From the NCBI GenBank assembly GCA_032622095.1, contig CP136063.1:40398106-40462105 (forward strand): a DNA stretch of 64,000 nucleotides, read 5' to 3'. Source of the DNA: Siphonodentalium dalli (Eukaryota; Mollusca; Scaphopoda; Gadilida; Siphonodentaliidae). The translations under genes and the position numbers were made by a program. Below, one piece after another: positions 32,545 through 45,672 of this stretch. Under the pieces are notes generated by a model, which had not been told where the DNA came from, did no database searches, and was given only the letters and a program-made list of their open reading frames with translations. Numbering within the stretch: position 1 is the first letter of the stretch; the number at the start of each line of letters is the position of its first letter.

Positions 32545-34980
32545 AAATATCTTTATTGGATAAATTTACATATAATACTGAATACATTTTTATGAAAACG
32601 GGTTACGTGGATGGGGCACAATGCCTCAATGAGACATAATTTATGGCCTGTGGTAGGATCCAACTTCAGTAGATGATAGGCACTTCAAAAATGAATGAGA
32701 TAATTTGCCAAATGACTTTTGTTTTGGGGCTGGAGTGGACAAACTGATGTCATTGTGCAATAGTGATATGTTTGGTGCATTTCCTATATGGTTACTACTT
32801 AGGGGTGACCCCTTCTGTGAAGTAGATGATAAGAAACAAGTATTAAGGGTGGTCCCAGCTCGAGATTGCATGCTTGTTCGTGACTTTTGTGAGCTTTTAT
32901 CGTACTCTCAGATGTCTAATCATTGTGATGGTCAACAATAGTGATAGCGGAGACCTAGACTGAAATTAACATATATTGATGGAAATTTAATTCTATTTCA
33001 ATTTAATTCTATATATGTCTCTTTGCCAAAAAACTTAATGATCGTTGAGAATTTTATCTAAAATTACTAATCATGCGACACATGCTGACACTATTGGTCA
33101 ATAGGCATCTGATAGTATATGAACATTTTAATAATTGCTCGGGAGGAATGGCATTATTCTTGACAGGCATAGATACATAGATGTTCATGGCATGGTCTGA
33201 GAAAATGCTACTAGATTAAACATTTATATGGTTGCCTCATTACTACATTAGTCATGTACATGTATAACTAGAAGGTCGTGACAGTTCAACTAAGTTGGCC
33301 TGGAATTATTATGTTTAGCATACATATTATTCCAATCCCAATGTGTCAAGTCGACAATAGCAAGTACGCAGGGCTATATTTAATAATTTTTCCACAAATA
33401 GCCACTAGTTAATATATATATGCTAGCCATGCTGATCAAGCTCCCACTTTATGCTTAAGGTTTAAATCGAGAACACAGTGTTAAAATCATGAATTATTTA
33501 ATATGTGAGAATGCTAAAACTAATCACCGTGCACTATAATTATTAAATTTAACTTGATGTGTCCATCACAGGAAACATAATTCATACACACAGATGGAAA
33601 GTTGGCCCGGAAGCATATCCTCTCACCAGTCACTGCATGAACTATGCAGTGTGCCGAGACCAAGTGGGATTGGGAGATGTTCTTCTTTTCCTTCACTCGA
33701 CAAGAAGATAAATGACTCACTTTGTTAGTCACCAATTCACTGGGCTTCACATGTTTGTTACATCTGTGTGTCGAGTCTGTTGACTGTAGATGGCTAGAAT
33801 TGTATTTTGACCTGAGTCACATTCACAGTGAGTGTGTGATGCTGATGAAGTCGTTGATAACTAAATTTAGTAATCTGTAATCACTAAATTGACTAATACA
33901 ATCCTAATATTATTAGATTAGTAAGCCACATAAACGCTTTCACCGATTACTGCGTCCACAAGTTCCAGCTACGCGCTACGTTCAACGGTTCATGACTGAA
34001 CTATACTGTGTATAGTAAAACAGTCAGCTCTAAAATGTCCATTTTCTGATTTCCTTGACCCAAGTTGAGGTTTGACATGACAGTGTTAGATATTAACAAT
34101 TAAATTTACTATTTAGAGAAGTAGTTAGTAGATTGAACGATTTGATGCTTGCAGTTGAAACTCTAAGTCTAACCACTAAACCAGTCCAGGTGAAAACAGA
34201 CTTAAAATTGAACAATAACAGAACAAGTCAAATCGCCGTGGTGAGCAGTCTGCACAGACCAGTCCACATTCCATTCCAGTGACCTTCATTTTCATATTTT
34301 TTTCAGTCACAGATTCGTCATTGAGTTTCTTTCCGACTGACTGATTTTCACTTTGAACACAGTTCACTTCAACTTCAAAACAACTTAACAAGTTGTTGTT
34401 GTTGACATGTTGTTGTTATTCTTCTTCTTCTTTTGACTGCTTTGACTCTAAAGTCATTTCAGTAATTGGCTCGTAGTGCTATCTTCGCTTGTGGTTTCTC
34501 GTTTGTTCTCAACGCTTACGTGCTGTGATACCGTTGTACATTTAAAATACGAGCGATAACAATAACAAGCAATTCCATTTCTAATTTCGCAAACAAGAGA
34601 GCGCCACCATTTTGTAACTAAATTACGTCATCATTTCCAACGTTGCTATGGCCTGCCAGGGGACGTAATATGCTAACTGTAACGGTACGGAATCTGGCGA
34701 GGTTTGCCGAATGCTATGCGCCCGCGTCAGCTAAATCCACATTAAGCATTTAATTTTGAATAAGGTTGATTTTGTTTTTCAAATTTAATAGTGTTGCTAT
34801 GGGGAGGCTGGTCGAAGAAGAAAAATAAATTCGTTTTATTAATTTGACAATTCTATTCCAACATGGCGGCCACCATAGGGCCCCATAGGTCTGAATCGCC
34901 CGGATGTAAAAAAAAATGTTGATAGGGTATAGAAATTACTGACGTCACAACTATACTTGCGTCGCTTATGTTACTGTAAA
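32545..34980. other. Unexplained sequence inside the unit C insert
   Basis: No gene is recognised. Frames at 32,705-32,941 (plus) and 32,641-32,871 (minus) overlap and neither shows a domain. Short GTT and TTC repeats occur near 34,391-34,432. Near 34,595-34,640 there is a mixed GC stretch with TACGTCATC, and near 34,860 ATGGCGGCCACC, but no ORF follows. Confidence 0.4.
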
Positions 34981-34993
34981 ACAACCCTTTGGG

Positions 34994-37711
34994 TTGTGAT
35001 TATTTCGTGACACCTCAATTTGACATGTTGGTAACCAATCGTGTAAACTACGTGCCAACATGCATAGACGTGAAGTGTTGTTTACTTGAAAATTCGATTA
35101 ATTTAGTAAACTGTTGTAAATTAAAAAAATGGTTTCTTTGTTTGTTGAAAATTGTTATATCTAGGGATTCTATAGAGATATAAATACACAATGAACTGCA
35201 GTCCAGCAACCAATAATTCGCACAGGTCCCTGAAAATTTCCATAACACTAAAAATGCCGATATGATTTATATGTATAAGACCAGGTACTTTTTGAGTCAT
35301 GACCAATTTTGTTTCAGGGATCTATGCTAATTCGTATCTGGTAGTTGATTTTGACCTAACTTAATTGTTTTTTTTACAATTTATTTTCTACAGATATATT
35401 CTCTTTATAATTACAAGAGTAATTAGGGAAACTTCGCCTTTGATAAATGCATAATGGTATGTTTAGTTTGGGACCACGTGCGGCCTGCCACCCTTCGAAG
35501 ATAACAAACACGAGACAAGACCACAGACTGATTATTGATAACTACTAAAGGTAATGCAAACTAAATAACAGGGTGGCAAAACTGGCCCCATCGTGGAATC
35601 ATATTACTCATTCATCATTGGGGGCAGTCTTCCCCTCATTGTGGAGACAATTAACTTACTTAAAGATGAATTATCACTATAAATAACAAATTTGAAATAG
35701 TTGCGTGGGTATAAATAAATAAATATGAATTGAAGACCCTTGTCCGGAAACGCTTCTATCAATTAATATTGATTTTATTTCGAATATTTTATTATGTAAT
35801 GAGATGATTACGGTTGGCCTTGGCGGTGGGTATCCTGTGAAAATATCTCCACCCGTCAAAAAGCGCCACAAACAGAAAGAACATCAAAATGTAGATAGAC
35901 TTTGTCCGTATACAAATAAGAAATATCGCATAAACAGTATGCCATGGTCATATGTTTGACCATTGTTATGTAAATTAAAGCATAAAAACTAGCTTTTCTG
36001 GTGTTTGTTTATATTATGATGGTAAACATAAAGAGCGTTATTTGTTGGTGAATACCTGATATGGAAACAATAAAGAGCGTTTATGCCATTTGTGTGTGAT
36101 TAGCCAGTAGCATTGTGTTGTCTTCTGTAACACAATCAGGCTCTTGCATAGGTAAAATATAGTAGGTCTTTATGATAACATGCTGTTTACGCGATGGTCA
36201 TGGAATGTATGAACGGAACTGTATGCGTTTCATTGTTTTTATGTTTACGGTGTTTGGAACAAATTTGAATATTTTCGACAATTAAGGCTGCACGTGCCTT
36301 TAAATCGGAAACATGACTGTTTTTAGAACCGTTCATGCGATACAGTATAACGATACAGAGCATTAGACTGTTCACACAGCTACATGTACCTTCCAAATGT
36401 CAAACGTCACAGATTGATTGTTTTATTCTGCTGCGTGCTGGGGGAGGGGTACCTATATAAATGTCCTAAATAGGCCGAGCGGAAACCTGAGATAATATAT
36501 ACCCCAATGCCACACGTGAAACTAACTGTTTCCCAATTACAAGTGGTAGCGTTATAGTTATACTGAGGGAGTGCCACACCATGGACCACTGGTCAACTCA
36601 TTACATAATTACCATATCATTAATATGCATAGGCCAGTTCGTAAGTATACCTGAACCTGTATCGGATTGGTAGCGGTAGCTGAGACTGTGACATTTGACC
36701 TCATTCAGAGTGTGACCTATATCCCTATAGGCTGGCTGGTATGTTACTGTATACCCATGTCTGTAATAACTATGTATCGGATTGGTAGCGGTAGCTGGCA
36801 CTGTGATCACTGACCTCGTTCACGACCTGACCTATATGGATATAGGTTACCTGGTAGGATAGGCTCGTATGCATGTTATTAGCTGGACTGACAGTGAAGT
36901 AGAACGCCCAGATCTGACATCTCTGAATGGATGAGTAACATGTTAACCAAGACATCTGGCGAGCAGTGGATAGGGCGGTACAGCGACCGGATCGTCGATA
37001 CTGCATGGCTGGATGACGACATCAATATTCATGAGTAAGCTGGACGTAGTACATCTGGGCGTCTCTATACCTGAGTGTTACCAACTGGCGGACTAGATTA
37101 TAACTTACACTGTGAGCATGGTAAATACAACTCCCAAATCCATATGAGTTGACCAGCATAACAAGAGTAGAGACCAGTATAAAATGCTATGATTTATTTA
37201 CAATGACCAGAATAATATTGTGTATTCAAAGCTATGACAACAATATGAACAATCTGTACGCACCGTATTACGGGAATAAGTATTGCATAAAACAGTGCTG
37301 GAATACTCACGAGTAAATTACTTATATTAGTGCGATTATTAATATATGACTGAACCAGCATATACTATAGTAATTGAGCTACCTGTGAGGAATAATAATA
37401 TGATCTGGACAAATATGTTATGTATGTCTGATGTGTGGGCTGACCTGTAACCTGGGCCTCAACCAAGTGCGGACATCTATGTGTCACGAGGCAGCACTGG
37501 AAATGGTTGCACCTAGGATGGACGTAATACCGAGCATCGGCATAGCAATCGACCAAGTGGTGATGAGTAGTTGTATGGTTGGTTTCTGTCTTGATATGCA
37601 CTGTACCAGGTCTACATTTGGATTGTCTGATTATTATATCTGCCATGGTTAGACCGACGTAGTCTGTGAGTGAAGCTGTACTATCCATAATCCAGGTGAT
37701 GGATCTCTGCC
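34994..37711. other. Anonymous spacer of unit C
   Basis: Collinear with 3,350-6,066 of unit A, including the ~275-base segment lost in B and the ~115-bp repeat pair. No gene is recognised. Confidence 0.6.
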
Positions 37712-37990
37712 TGTCCTCGTGCATCTAAACCTGGATCTGATTCTGACTAAGCTGTGATGCATATGTATGTCCTCATGCATCTAAACTTGTCTCTGATTCT
37801 GAATGAGCGGGGATGCATCTTATCTGTCCTCGTGCATCTAAACCTGGCTGATTCTGACTAAGCTGTGATGCACATGTCTGTCATCGTGCATATAATCCTG
37901 GCCCTGATTCAGACTGAGCGGGATGCATCTGTCTGTCCTCGTGCATCTAATCCTGGCTCTGATTCTGACTGCATGGCCCCGATTCTGACT
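37712..37990. repeat. ~60-bp minisatellite, copy C
   Basis: About five CTCGTGCATCTAA units. Confidence 0.8.
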
Positions 37991-38642
37991 TACATCCTTG
38001 ATGGATAGCATGACTAGAATACCACCATTCCTCACAGGCTAACATAAGAACTAACCTATACTACAAATGTACTACAAGAGTACTAAGAATAAGAGTAAAG
38101 AATGACTTCGACTGAAGTCTGAACTGCAGAGAATTTAGCAAGTGGAAAACTGCATGAATTATGCGTTGATATTACCTAAACGGAAAGATTGCTAGCTGTA
38201 GATGCTATAATAGTAGCCAGACATAATATTCTTCTGTCGCCAGGATGCGTATGGAAATACGGCTGATATACGCTTGGAATTGAGCTCGATTGTAATGAAA
38301 GTCATTGGATGCCCTTGCATCTTTGTTGACAAAGTGATGTAAGTTGCTATGCCGAGAGAGAAAGTTGAAAGCCAGCGACGTTGGCGGTTGGACGGTAACA
38401 GCCAACCGGAAACAAGGCCGTTAAAAATAGCGTAGCAACGTACACTACGCGGCACGTAGGATTTCCCGTAATAATGATGAAAGTTACAGATCAGCAAAGC
38501 TGATGAAATAGTACGAATATATTTATGATATAAATCGCGATGAACATTAGGAAAGTAATATTACTTAAAATAGGGCGAACATAGAACTTAATTAGAAAGA
38601 TTTTACAATCTATATATCTATCTGCACTCATGTTCTTTCTAA

Positions 38643-38687
<45 letters not shown>
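37991..38687. other. Spacer of unit C with loss of Helitron 1 and an (AT)n tract
   Basis: Here GATTTTACAAT joins directly to CTATATATCTATCTGC, whereas A has Helitron 1 between these two points (about 6,930 to 7,650). The repeated TTTACAAT at both edges in A suggests deletion by short-homology recombination. The pure TA run is 38,646-38,687. Confidence 0.6.
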
Positions 38688-38690
<3 letters not shown>

Positions 38691-38898
38691 ATTATATATT
38701 TTGGTAGATCTGTTTGTTTGTTTGTGTGTGTGTAATCGATGAACTCGAAAACGGCTGACCCGATTTCGATGAAACTTGGTATGTGGGGGTATTTTCGGGT
38801 CTGGAGTAACATAGGCCTATTGATTTTCAGATCCGAGGTCAACTTTTCACGTGCCGATGTCAAATCTGTTTTTACGCTGTGTTACGGGACTTTCATTT
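38688..38898 (+). mobile_element. Helitron family 2, truncated (C)
   Basis: Begins with the TCTATTATATATTTTGG terminus but stops after GGGACTTTCATTTG at about 38,898, where it joins sequence matching 6,708 of unit A. No 3' hairpin or CTRR remains. Confidence 0.7.
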
Positions 38899-40021
38899 GT
38901 ATTTATACCCAGCCAACCGGAAACAAGGCCGTTAAAAATAGTATAGCAACATACATCACGCGACACGTAGGATTTCCCGTAATATTTACAGTTATGAAAG
39001 TTACAGATCATAAAATAGCTGATGAAATAGTACGAATAGATTTATGATATAAATCGCGATGAACATTAGGAAAGTAAAATTACGTAAAATAGGGCGAACA
39101 TAGAACTTAATAGAAAGATTTTACAATTAGTTAACCCTCTCACGCTACAATTCCATAGCTGTATATATTTACTATATATTTTGTGACTTCTGCCTGTCTG
39201 TGTGTGTGTGTTAGCTATGGCCAGGAAAACTGCCAGACGGATTTTGAAAAAAATTGATAACTAGGGGTGTTTTTTGTCCTGGGAGTGTTTTGAACGGGTC
39301 CAAAATCGAGACTCCGACCTGACATTGACCTTCAAAAAGGTCAATTAAAGGTCAAATCTGGTAAAAAGGGACGGATTTCCATGAAATTTGATACCTAGAG
39401 GTACTTTTGGACGGGGAGTCTTTTGGACGGGTCAAATCGGTATCCCGACCTGACCTCGACATTCAAAATTGTCAATTCAAGGTCAAATCGCAAATTTTTG
39501 ACGGGATTTTTACGAAATTTGATACCTAGGGTTACTTTTATCTGAGGAATGTTTTGGACTGGTCAAATCGTGATCCAAACCTGACATTGACCATCAAAAT
39601 GGTCAAATCAAGGTCAAATCGGGTAAAAGCGGACAAATTCCGACGGGTACTTCTGTCGGGTACTTTTGTCAGGGCAGTGTTTCGGACGGGTCAAATCGAT
39701 TCATATCTAATATATTATACCCCGTTAACTATATAATACGCTAACAAAGAGATATATCGTATCTTAAAGGCCATCACACCGATAATTTACTTCGACTGGA
39801 ACATACATACATCATCATTTTGTGGTGAAGGTGGCTCGAAATAATACATGCTTTTCATAAGAATAATGGTGTCGATATAGGTTGCCAGTATATAAATAAA
39901 ATTATACCTCTATTTTTCGCTCTCATTGTCCTCGTTTCTGATTGGTTAAGACCTAACATTTAGGTTATCTGTTGTCACCAACGTAGAAATTCGGGTAGGG
40001 TTAACATTTGCGAAAGTCGAT
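38899..40021. repeat. Diverged, shortened spacer unit D
   Basis: Starts TATTTATACCCAGCC (like 6,708 in A), runs through a Helitron 1 whose TC start has become TT (39,169), and is cut at about 39,698, where GGGTCAAATCG joins ATTCATATCTAATAT (like 8,698 in A). It then follows the left flank of the minisatellite. More substitutions separate it from A than separate A, B and C from each other. Confidence 0.7.
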
Positions 40022-41893
40022 TGTCCCCGGGATTAATTTACCTAGTGTGTGTATGGTGCGTACCGCGACTAATTTACCTAGTGTGTGTATGGTGTGTCAC
40101 CGGGACTAATTTACCTAGTGTGTGTATGGTGTGTCCCCCGGACTAATTTACCTGGTGTGTGTGTATGGTGTGTCAACGGGACTAATTTACCTAGTGTGTG
40201 TATGGTGTGTCACCGGGACTAATATACCTAGTGTGTGTATGGTCTGTCCCCGGGATTAATTTACCTAGTGTGTGTATGGTGCGTCCCCGGGTCTAATTTA
40301 CCTAGTGTGTGTATGGTGTGTCACCGGGACTAATATACCTAGTGTGTGTATGGTGTGTCCCCGGGATTAATTAACCTAGTGTGTGTATGGTGTGTCACCG
40401 GGACTAATTAACCAAGTGTGTGTATGGTGTATCCCCGGGATTAATTTACCTAGTGTGTGTATGGTGCGTCACGGGAATAATTTACCTAGTGTGTGTATGG
40501 TGTGTCTCCGGGACTAATTTACCTAGTGTGTGTATGGTGCATCCCCGGGATTAATTTACCTAGTGTGTGTATGGTGCGTCCCCGGGATTAATTTACCTAG
40601 TGTGTGTATGGTGCGTCCCCGGGACTAATTTACCTAGTGTGTGTATGGTGTGTCACCGGGACTAATATACCTAGTGTGTGTATGGTGTGTCCCCGGGACT
40701 AATTTACCTAGTGTGTGCATGGTGTGTCACCGGGACAAATTTACCTATTGTGTGTATGGTGTGTCACCGGGACTAATTTACCTAGTGTGTGTATGGTGTG
40801 TCACCGGGACTAATTTACCGAGTGTGTGTATGGTGTGTCCCCGGGACTAATTTACCTAGTGTGTGTATGGTGTGTCCCCGGTACTAATTTACCTAGTGTG
40901 TGTATGGTGCGTCCCCGGGACTAATTTACCTAGTGTGTGTATGGTGCGTCCCCGGGACTAATTTACCTAGTGTGTGTATGGTGTGTCACCGGGACTAATT
41001 TACCTAGTGTGTGTATGGTGTATCACCGGGACAAATGTACCTAGTGTGTGTATGGTGAGTCCCCGGGACTAATTTACCTAGTGTGTGCATGGCGTGTCCC
41101 CGGGACTAATTTACCTAGTATGAGTATGGTGTGTCCCCGGGACTAATTTACCTAGTGTGTATATGGCGTGTCCCCGGGATAATTTACCTAGCGTGAGTAT
41201 GGTGTATCCCCGGGATTAATTTACCCAGTGTGTGTATGGTGTGTCCCCGGGATTAATTTGACTAGTGTGTGTATGGTGTGTCTCCGGGACTAATTTACCT
41301 AGTGTGTGTATGGTGTGTCCCCGGGACTAATTTACCTAGTGTGTGTATAGTGTGTTCCCGGGACTAATTTACCTATTGTCTGTATGGTGTGTTCACTGCA
41401 ATTGTCCCCGGGATTAATTTACCTAGTGTGTGTATGGTGTGTTCACTGTTATTGTTTCCGGGACTAATTTACCAAGTGTGTGTATGGTGTTTCCCCGGAT
41501 TAATTTAACTAGTGGGTGTATGGTGTGTCCCCGGGACTAATATGCCTAGTGCGTGTATGGTGTGTCACCGGGACTAATTTACCTATTGTGTGTATGGTGT
41601 GTCCCCGGGATAATTTACCTAGTGTGTATGGTGTGTCCCCGGGACTAATTTACCGAGTGTGTGTATAGTGTGTTTACTGTTATTGTCCCCGGGACTAATT
41701 TACATAGTGTGTGTATGGTGTGTTCACTGTTATTGATCATTTGTTCCCGGGACTAATTTACCTAGTGTGTGTATGATGTGTTCACTGTTATTGATCCTTT
41801 GTTCCCGGGACTAATTTACCTAGTGTGTGTATGGCGTGTTCACTGTTATTGTCCCCGGGACTAATTTACCTAGTGTGTGTATGGTGTGTTCAC
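40022..41893. repeat. Expanded 37-bp minisatellite, array 1
   Basis: About 50 units of GGGACTAATTTACCTAG plus TGTGTGTATGGTG, with variant heads CCCCGGG, TCACCGGG and TCCCCCGG that can be used to align arrays. Units near the right end take the longer form with TCACTGTTATTG. CCCGGG (SmaI) recurs in most units. Confidence 0.9.
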
Positions 41894-43100
41894 TGATTGG
41901 TTAAGACCTAACATTGCTTAAGTTATCTGTTGTCACCAACGTAGAAATTCGGGTAGGGTTAACATTTGCGAAAGTCGATTGTCCCCGGGATTAATTTACC
42001 TAGTGTGTGTATGGTGCGTCCCGCGACGGTATTTATACCCAGCCAACCGGAAACAAGGCCGTTAAAAAGAGTATACGTAGGATTTCCCGTAATATTTACA
42101 GTTATGGAAGTTACAGATCATAAAATAGCTGATGAAATAGTACGAATAGATTTATGATATAATTACGTAAAATTACGTAAAATAGGGCGAACATAGAACT
42201 TAATAGAAAGATTTTACAATTAGTTAACCCTCTCACGCTACAATTCCATAGCTGTATATATCTACTATATATTTTGTGACTTCTGCCTGTCTGTGTGTGT
42301 GTTAGCTATGGCCAGGAAAACTGCCAGACGGATTTTGAAAAAAATTGATAACTAGGGGTGTTTTTTGTCCTGGGAGTGTTTTGAACGGGTCCAAAATCGA
42401 AACTCCGACCTGACATTGACCTTCAAAACGGTCAATTAAAGGTCAAATCTGGTAAAAAGGGACGGATTTCCATGAAATTTGATACCTAGAGGTACTTTTG
42501 GACGGGGAGTCTTTTGGACGGGTCAAATCGGTATCCCGACCTGATCTCGACATTCAAAATTGTCAATTCAAGGTCAAATCGCAAATTTTTGACGGGATTT
42601 TTACGAAATTTGATACCTAGGGTTACTTTTATCTGAGGAATGTTTTGGACTGGTCAAATCGTGATCCAAACCTGACATTGACCTTCAAAATGGTCAAATC
42701 AAGGTCAAATCGGGTAAAAGCGGACAAATTCCGTCGGGTACTTTTGTCAGGGCAGTGTTTCGGACGGGTCAAATCGATTCATATCTAATATATTATACCC
42801 CGTTAACTATATAATACGCTAACAAAGAGATATATCGTATCTTAAAGGCCATCACACCGATAATTTACTTCGACTGGAACATAAATACATCATCATTTTG
42901 TGGTGAAGGTGGCTCGAAATAATACATGCTTTTCATAAGAATAATGGTGTCGATATAGGTTGCCAGTATATAAATAAAATTATACCTCTATTTTTCGCTC
43001 TCATTGTCCTCGTTTCTGATTGGTTAAGACCTAACATTTAGGTTATCTGTTGTCACCAACGTAGAAATTCGGGTAGGGTTAACATTTGCGAAAGTCGATT
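41894..43100. repeat. Interstitial spacer unit E1 within the minisatellite
   Basis: A shortened spacer unit: a partial left flank, two minisatellite units, then GGTATTTATACCC (42,027), the Helitron 1 start at 42,261, a truncation junction at about 42,776, and the minisatellite left flank. The same segment recurs at 45,673-46,879 with one visible base change (CTGATCTCGAC here, CTGACCTCGAC there). Confidence 0.8.
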
Positions 43101-45672
43101 GTCCCCGGGATTAATTTACCTAGTGTGTGTATGGTGCGTCCCCGGGTCTAATTTACCTAGTGTGTGTATGGTGTGTCACCGGGACTAATATACCTAGTTT
43201 GTGTATGGTCTGTCCCCGGGATTAATTTACCTAGTGTGTGTATGGTGCGTCCCCGGGTCTAATTTACCTAGTGTGTGTATGGTGTGTCACCGGGACTAAT
43301 ATACCTAGTGTGTGTATGGTGTGTCCCCGGGATTAATTTACCTAGTGTGTGTATGGTGTCACCGGGACTAATTAACCTAGTGTGTGTATGGTGTATCCCC
43401 GGGATTAATTTACCTAGTGTGTGTATGGTGCGTCACGGGAATAATTTACCTAGTGTGTGTATGGTGTGTCTCCGGGACTAATTTACCTAGTGTGTGTATG
43501 GTGCATCCCCGGGATTAATTTACCTAGTGTGTGTATGGTGCGTCCCCGGGATTAATTTACCTAGTGTGTGTATGGTGCGTCCCCGGGATTAATTTACCTA
43601 GTGTGTGTATTGTGCGTCCCCGGGACTAATTTACCTAGTGTGTGTATGGTGTGTCACCGGGACTAATATACCTAGTGTGTGTATGGTGTGTCCCCGGGAC
43701 TAATTTACCTAGTGTGCGCATGGTGTGTCACCGGGAAAAATTTACCTAGTGTGTGTATGGTGTGTCACCGGGACTAATTTACCTAGTGTGTGTATGGTGA
43801 GTCACCGGGACTAATTTACCGAGTGTGTGTATGGTGTGTCCACGGGACTAATTTACCTAGTGTGTGTATGGTGTGTCCCCGGTACTAATTTACCTAGTGT
43901 GTGTATGGTGCGTCCCCGGGACTAATTTACCTAGTGTGTGTATGGTGCGTCCCCGGGACTAATTTACCTAGTGTGTGTATGGTGTGTCACCGGGACTAAT
44001 TTACCTAGTGTGTGTATGGTGTATCACCTGGACAAATGTACCTAGTGTGTGTATGGTGAGTCCCCGGGACTAATTTACCTAGTGTGTGCATGGCGTGTCC
44101 CCGGGACTAATTTACCTAGTGTGTGTATGGTGTGTCCCCGGGACTAATTTACCTAGTGTGTATATGGCGTGTCCCCGGGATAATTTACCTAGCGTGAGTA
44201 TGGTGTATCCCCTGGATTAATTTACACAGTGTGTGTATGGTGTGTCCCCGGGATTAATTTGACTAGTGTGTGTATGGTGTGTCTCCGGGACTAATTTACC
44301 TAGTGTGTGTATGGTGTGTCCCCGGGACTAATTTACCTAGTGTGTGTATAGTGTGTTCCCGGGACTAATTTACCTATTGTCTGTATGGTGTGTTCACTGC
44401 AATTGTCCCCGGGTTTAATTTACCTAGTGTGTGTATGGTGTGTTCACTGTTATTGTTTCCGGGACTAATTTACCAAGTGTGTGTATGGTGTTTCCCCGGA
44501 TTAATTTAACTAGTGGGTGTATGGTGTGTCCCCGGGACTAATATGCATAGTGCGTGTATGGTGTGTCACCGGGACTAATTTACCTATTGTGTGTATGGTG
44601 TGTCCCCGGGATAATTAACCTAGTGTGTGTATGGTGTGTCCCCGGGACTAATTTACCGTGTGTGTGTATAGTGTGTTTACTGTTATTGTCCCCGGGACTA
44701 ATTTACATAGTGTGTGTATGGTGTGTTCACTGTTATTGATCATTTGTTCCCTGGACTAATTTACCTAGTGTGTGTATGTGTTCACTGTTATTGATCCTTT
44801 GTTCCCGGGACTAATTTACCTAGTGTGTGTATGGTCTGTCCCCGGGATTAATTTACCTAGTGTGTGTATGGTGCGTCCCCGGGTCTAATTTACCTAGTGT
44901 GTGTATGGTGTGTCCCCGGGACTAATTTACCTAGTGTGTATATGGCGTGTCCCCGGGATAATTTACCTAGCGTGAGTATGGTGTATCCCCGGGATTAATT
45001 TACCCAGTGTGTGTATGGTGTGTCCCCGGGATTAATTTGACTAGTGTGTGTATGGTGTGTCTCCGGGACTAATTTACCTAGTGTGTGTATGGTGTGTCCC
45101 CGGGACTAATTTACCTAGTGTGTGTATAGTGTGTTCCCGGGACTAATTTACCTATTGTCTGTATGGTGTGTTCACTGCAATTGTCCCCGGGATTAATTTA
45201 CCTAGTGTGTGTATGGTGTGTTCACTGTTATTGTTTCCGGGACTAATTTACCAAGTGTGTGTATGGTGTTTCCCCGGATTAATTTAACTAGTGGGTGTAT
45301 GGTGTGTCCCCGGGACTAATATGCCTAGTGCGTGTATGGTGTGTCACCGGGACTAATTTACCTATTGTGTGTATGGTGTGTCCCCGGGATAATTTACCTA
45401 GTGTGTATGGTGTGTCCCCGGGACTAATTTACCGAGTGTGTGTATAGTGTGTTTACTGTTATTGTCCCCGGGACTAATTTACATAGTGTGTGTATGGTGT
45501 GTTCACTGTTATTGATCATTTGTTCCCGGGACTAATTTACCTAGTGTGTGTATGATGTGTTCACTGTTATTGATCCTTTGTTCCCGGGACTAATTTACCT
45601 AGTGTGTGTATGGCGTGTTCACTGTTATTGTCCCCGGGACTAATTTACCTAGTGTGTGTATGGTGTGTTCAC
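43101..45672. repeat. Expanded 37-bp minisatellite, array 2
   Basis: About 69 units. The stretch around 43,100-44,850 reappears in array 3 at an offset of 4,004 bases, and the stretch around 44,900-45,672 matches the end of array 1 at 3,779 bases, so the array is a mosaic of higher-order repeats. Confidence 0.9.

Larger units (their letters stand above)
30718..34993. mobile_element. 4.3-kb insert present only in unit C
   Basis: The spacer of A and B (CACAGCATTATTATTTCG) is split here into CAGCATTA and ATTATTTCGTG with about 4.28 kb between, and no spacer bases are lost. ATTA at both edges could be a target duplication, but A and B have an extra ATT, so this is uncertain. The right end is a hairpin, ACAACCC-TTT-GGGTTGT, and ACAACCC also occurs near the left end. 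No transposase is recognised. The insert carries a LINE fragment and a MITE-like pair, so it may be an older genomic segment. Confidence 0.5.

Noticed and set aside
41966-42157. Identical frames at 41,966 and 45,745
   Set aside because: They span the junction of satellite and spacer and are identical only because E1 and E2 are copies.
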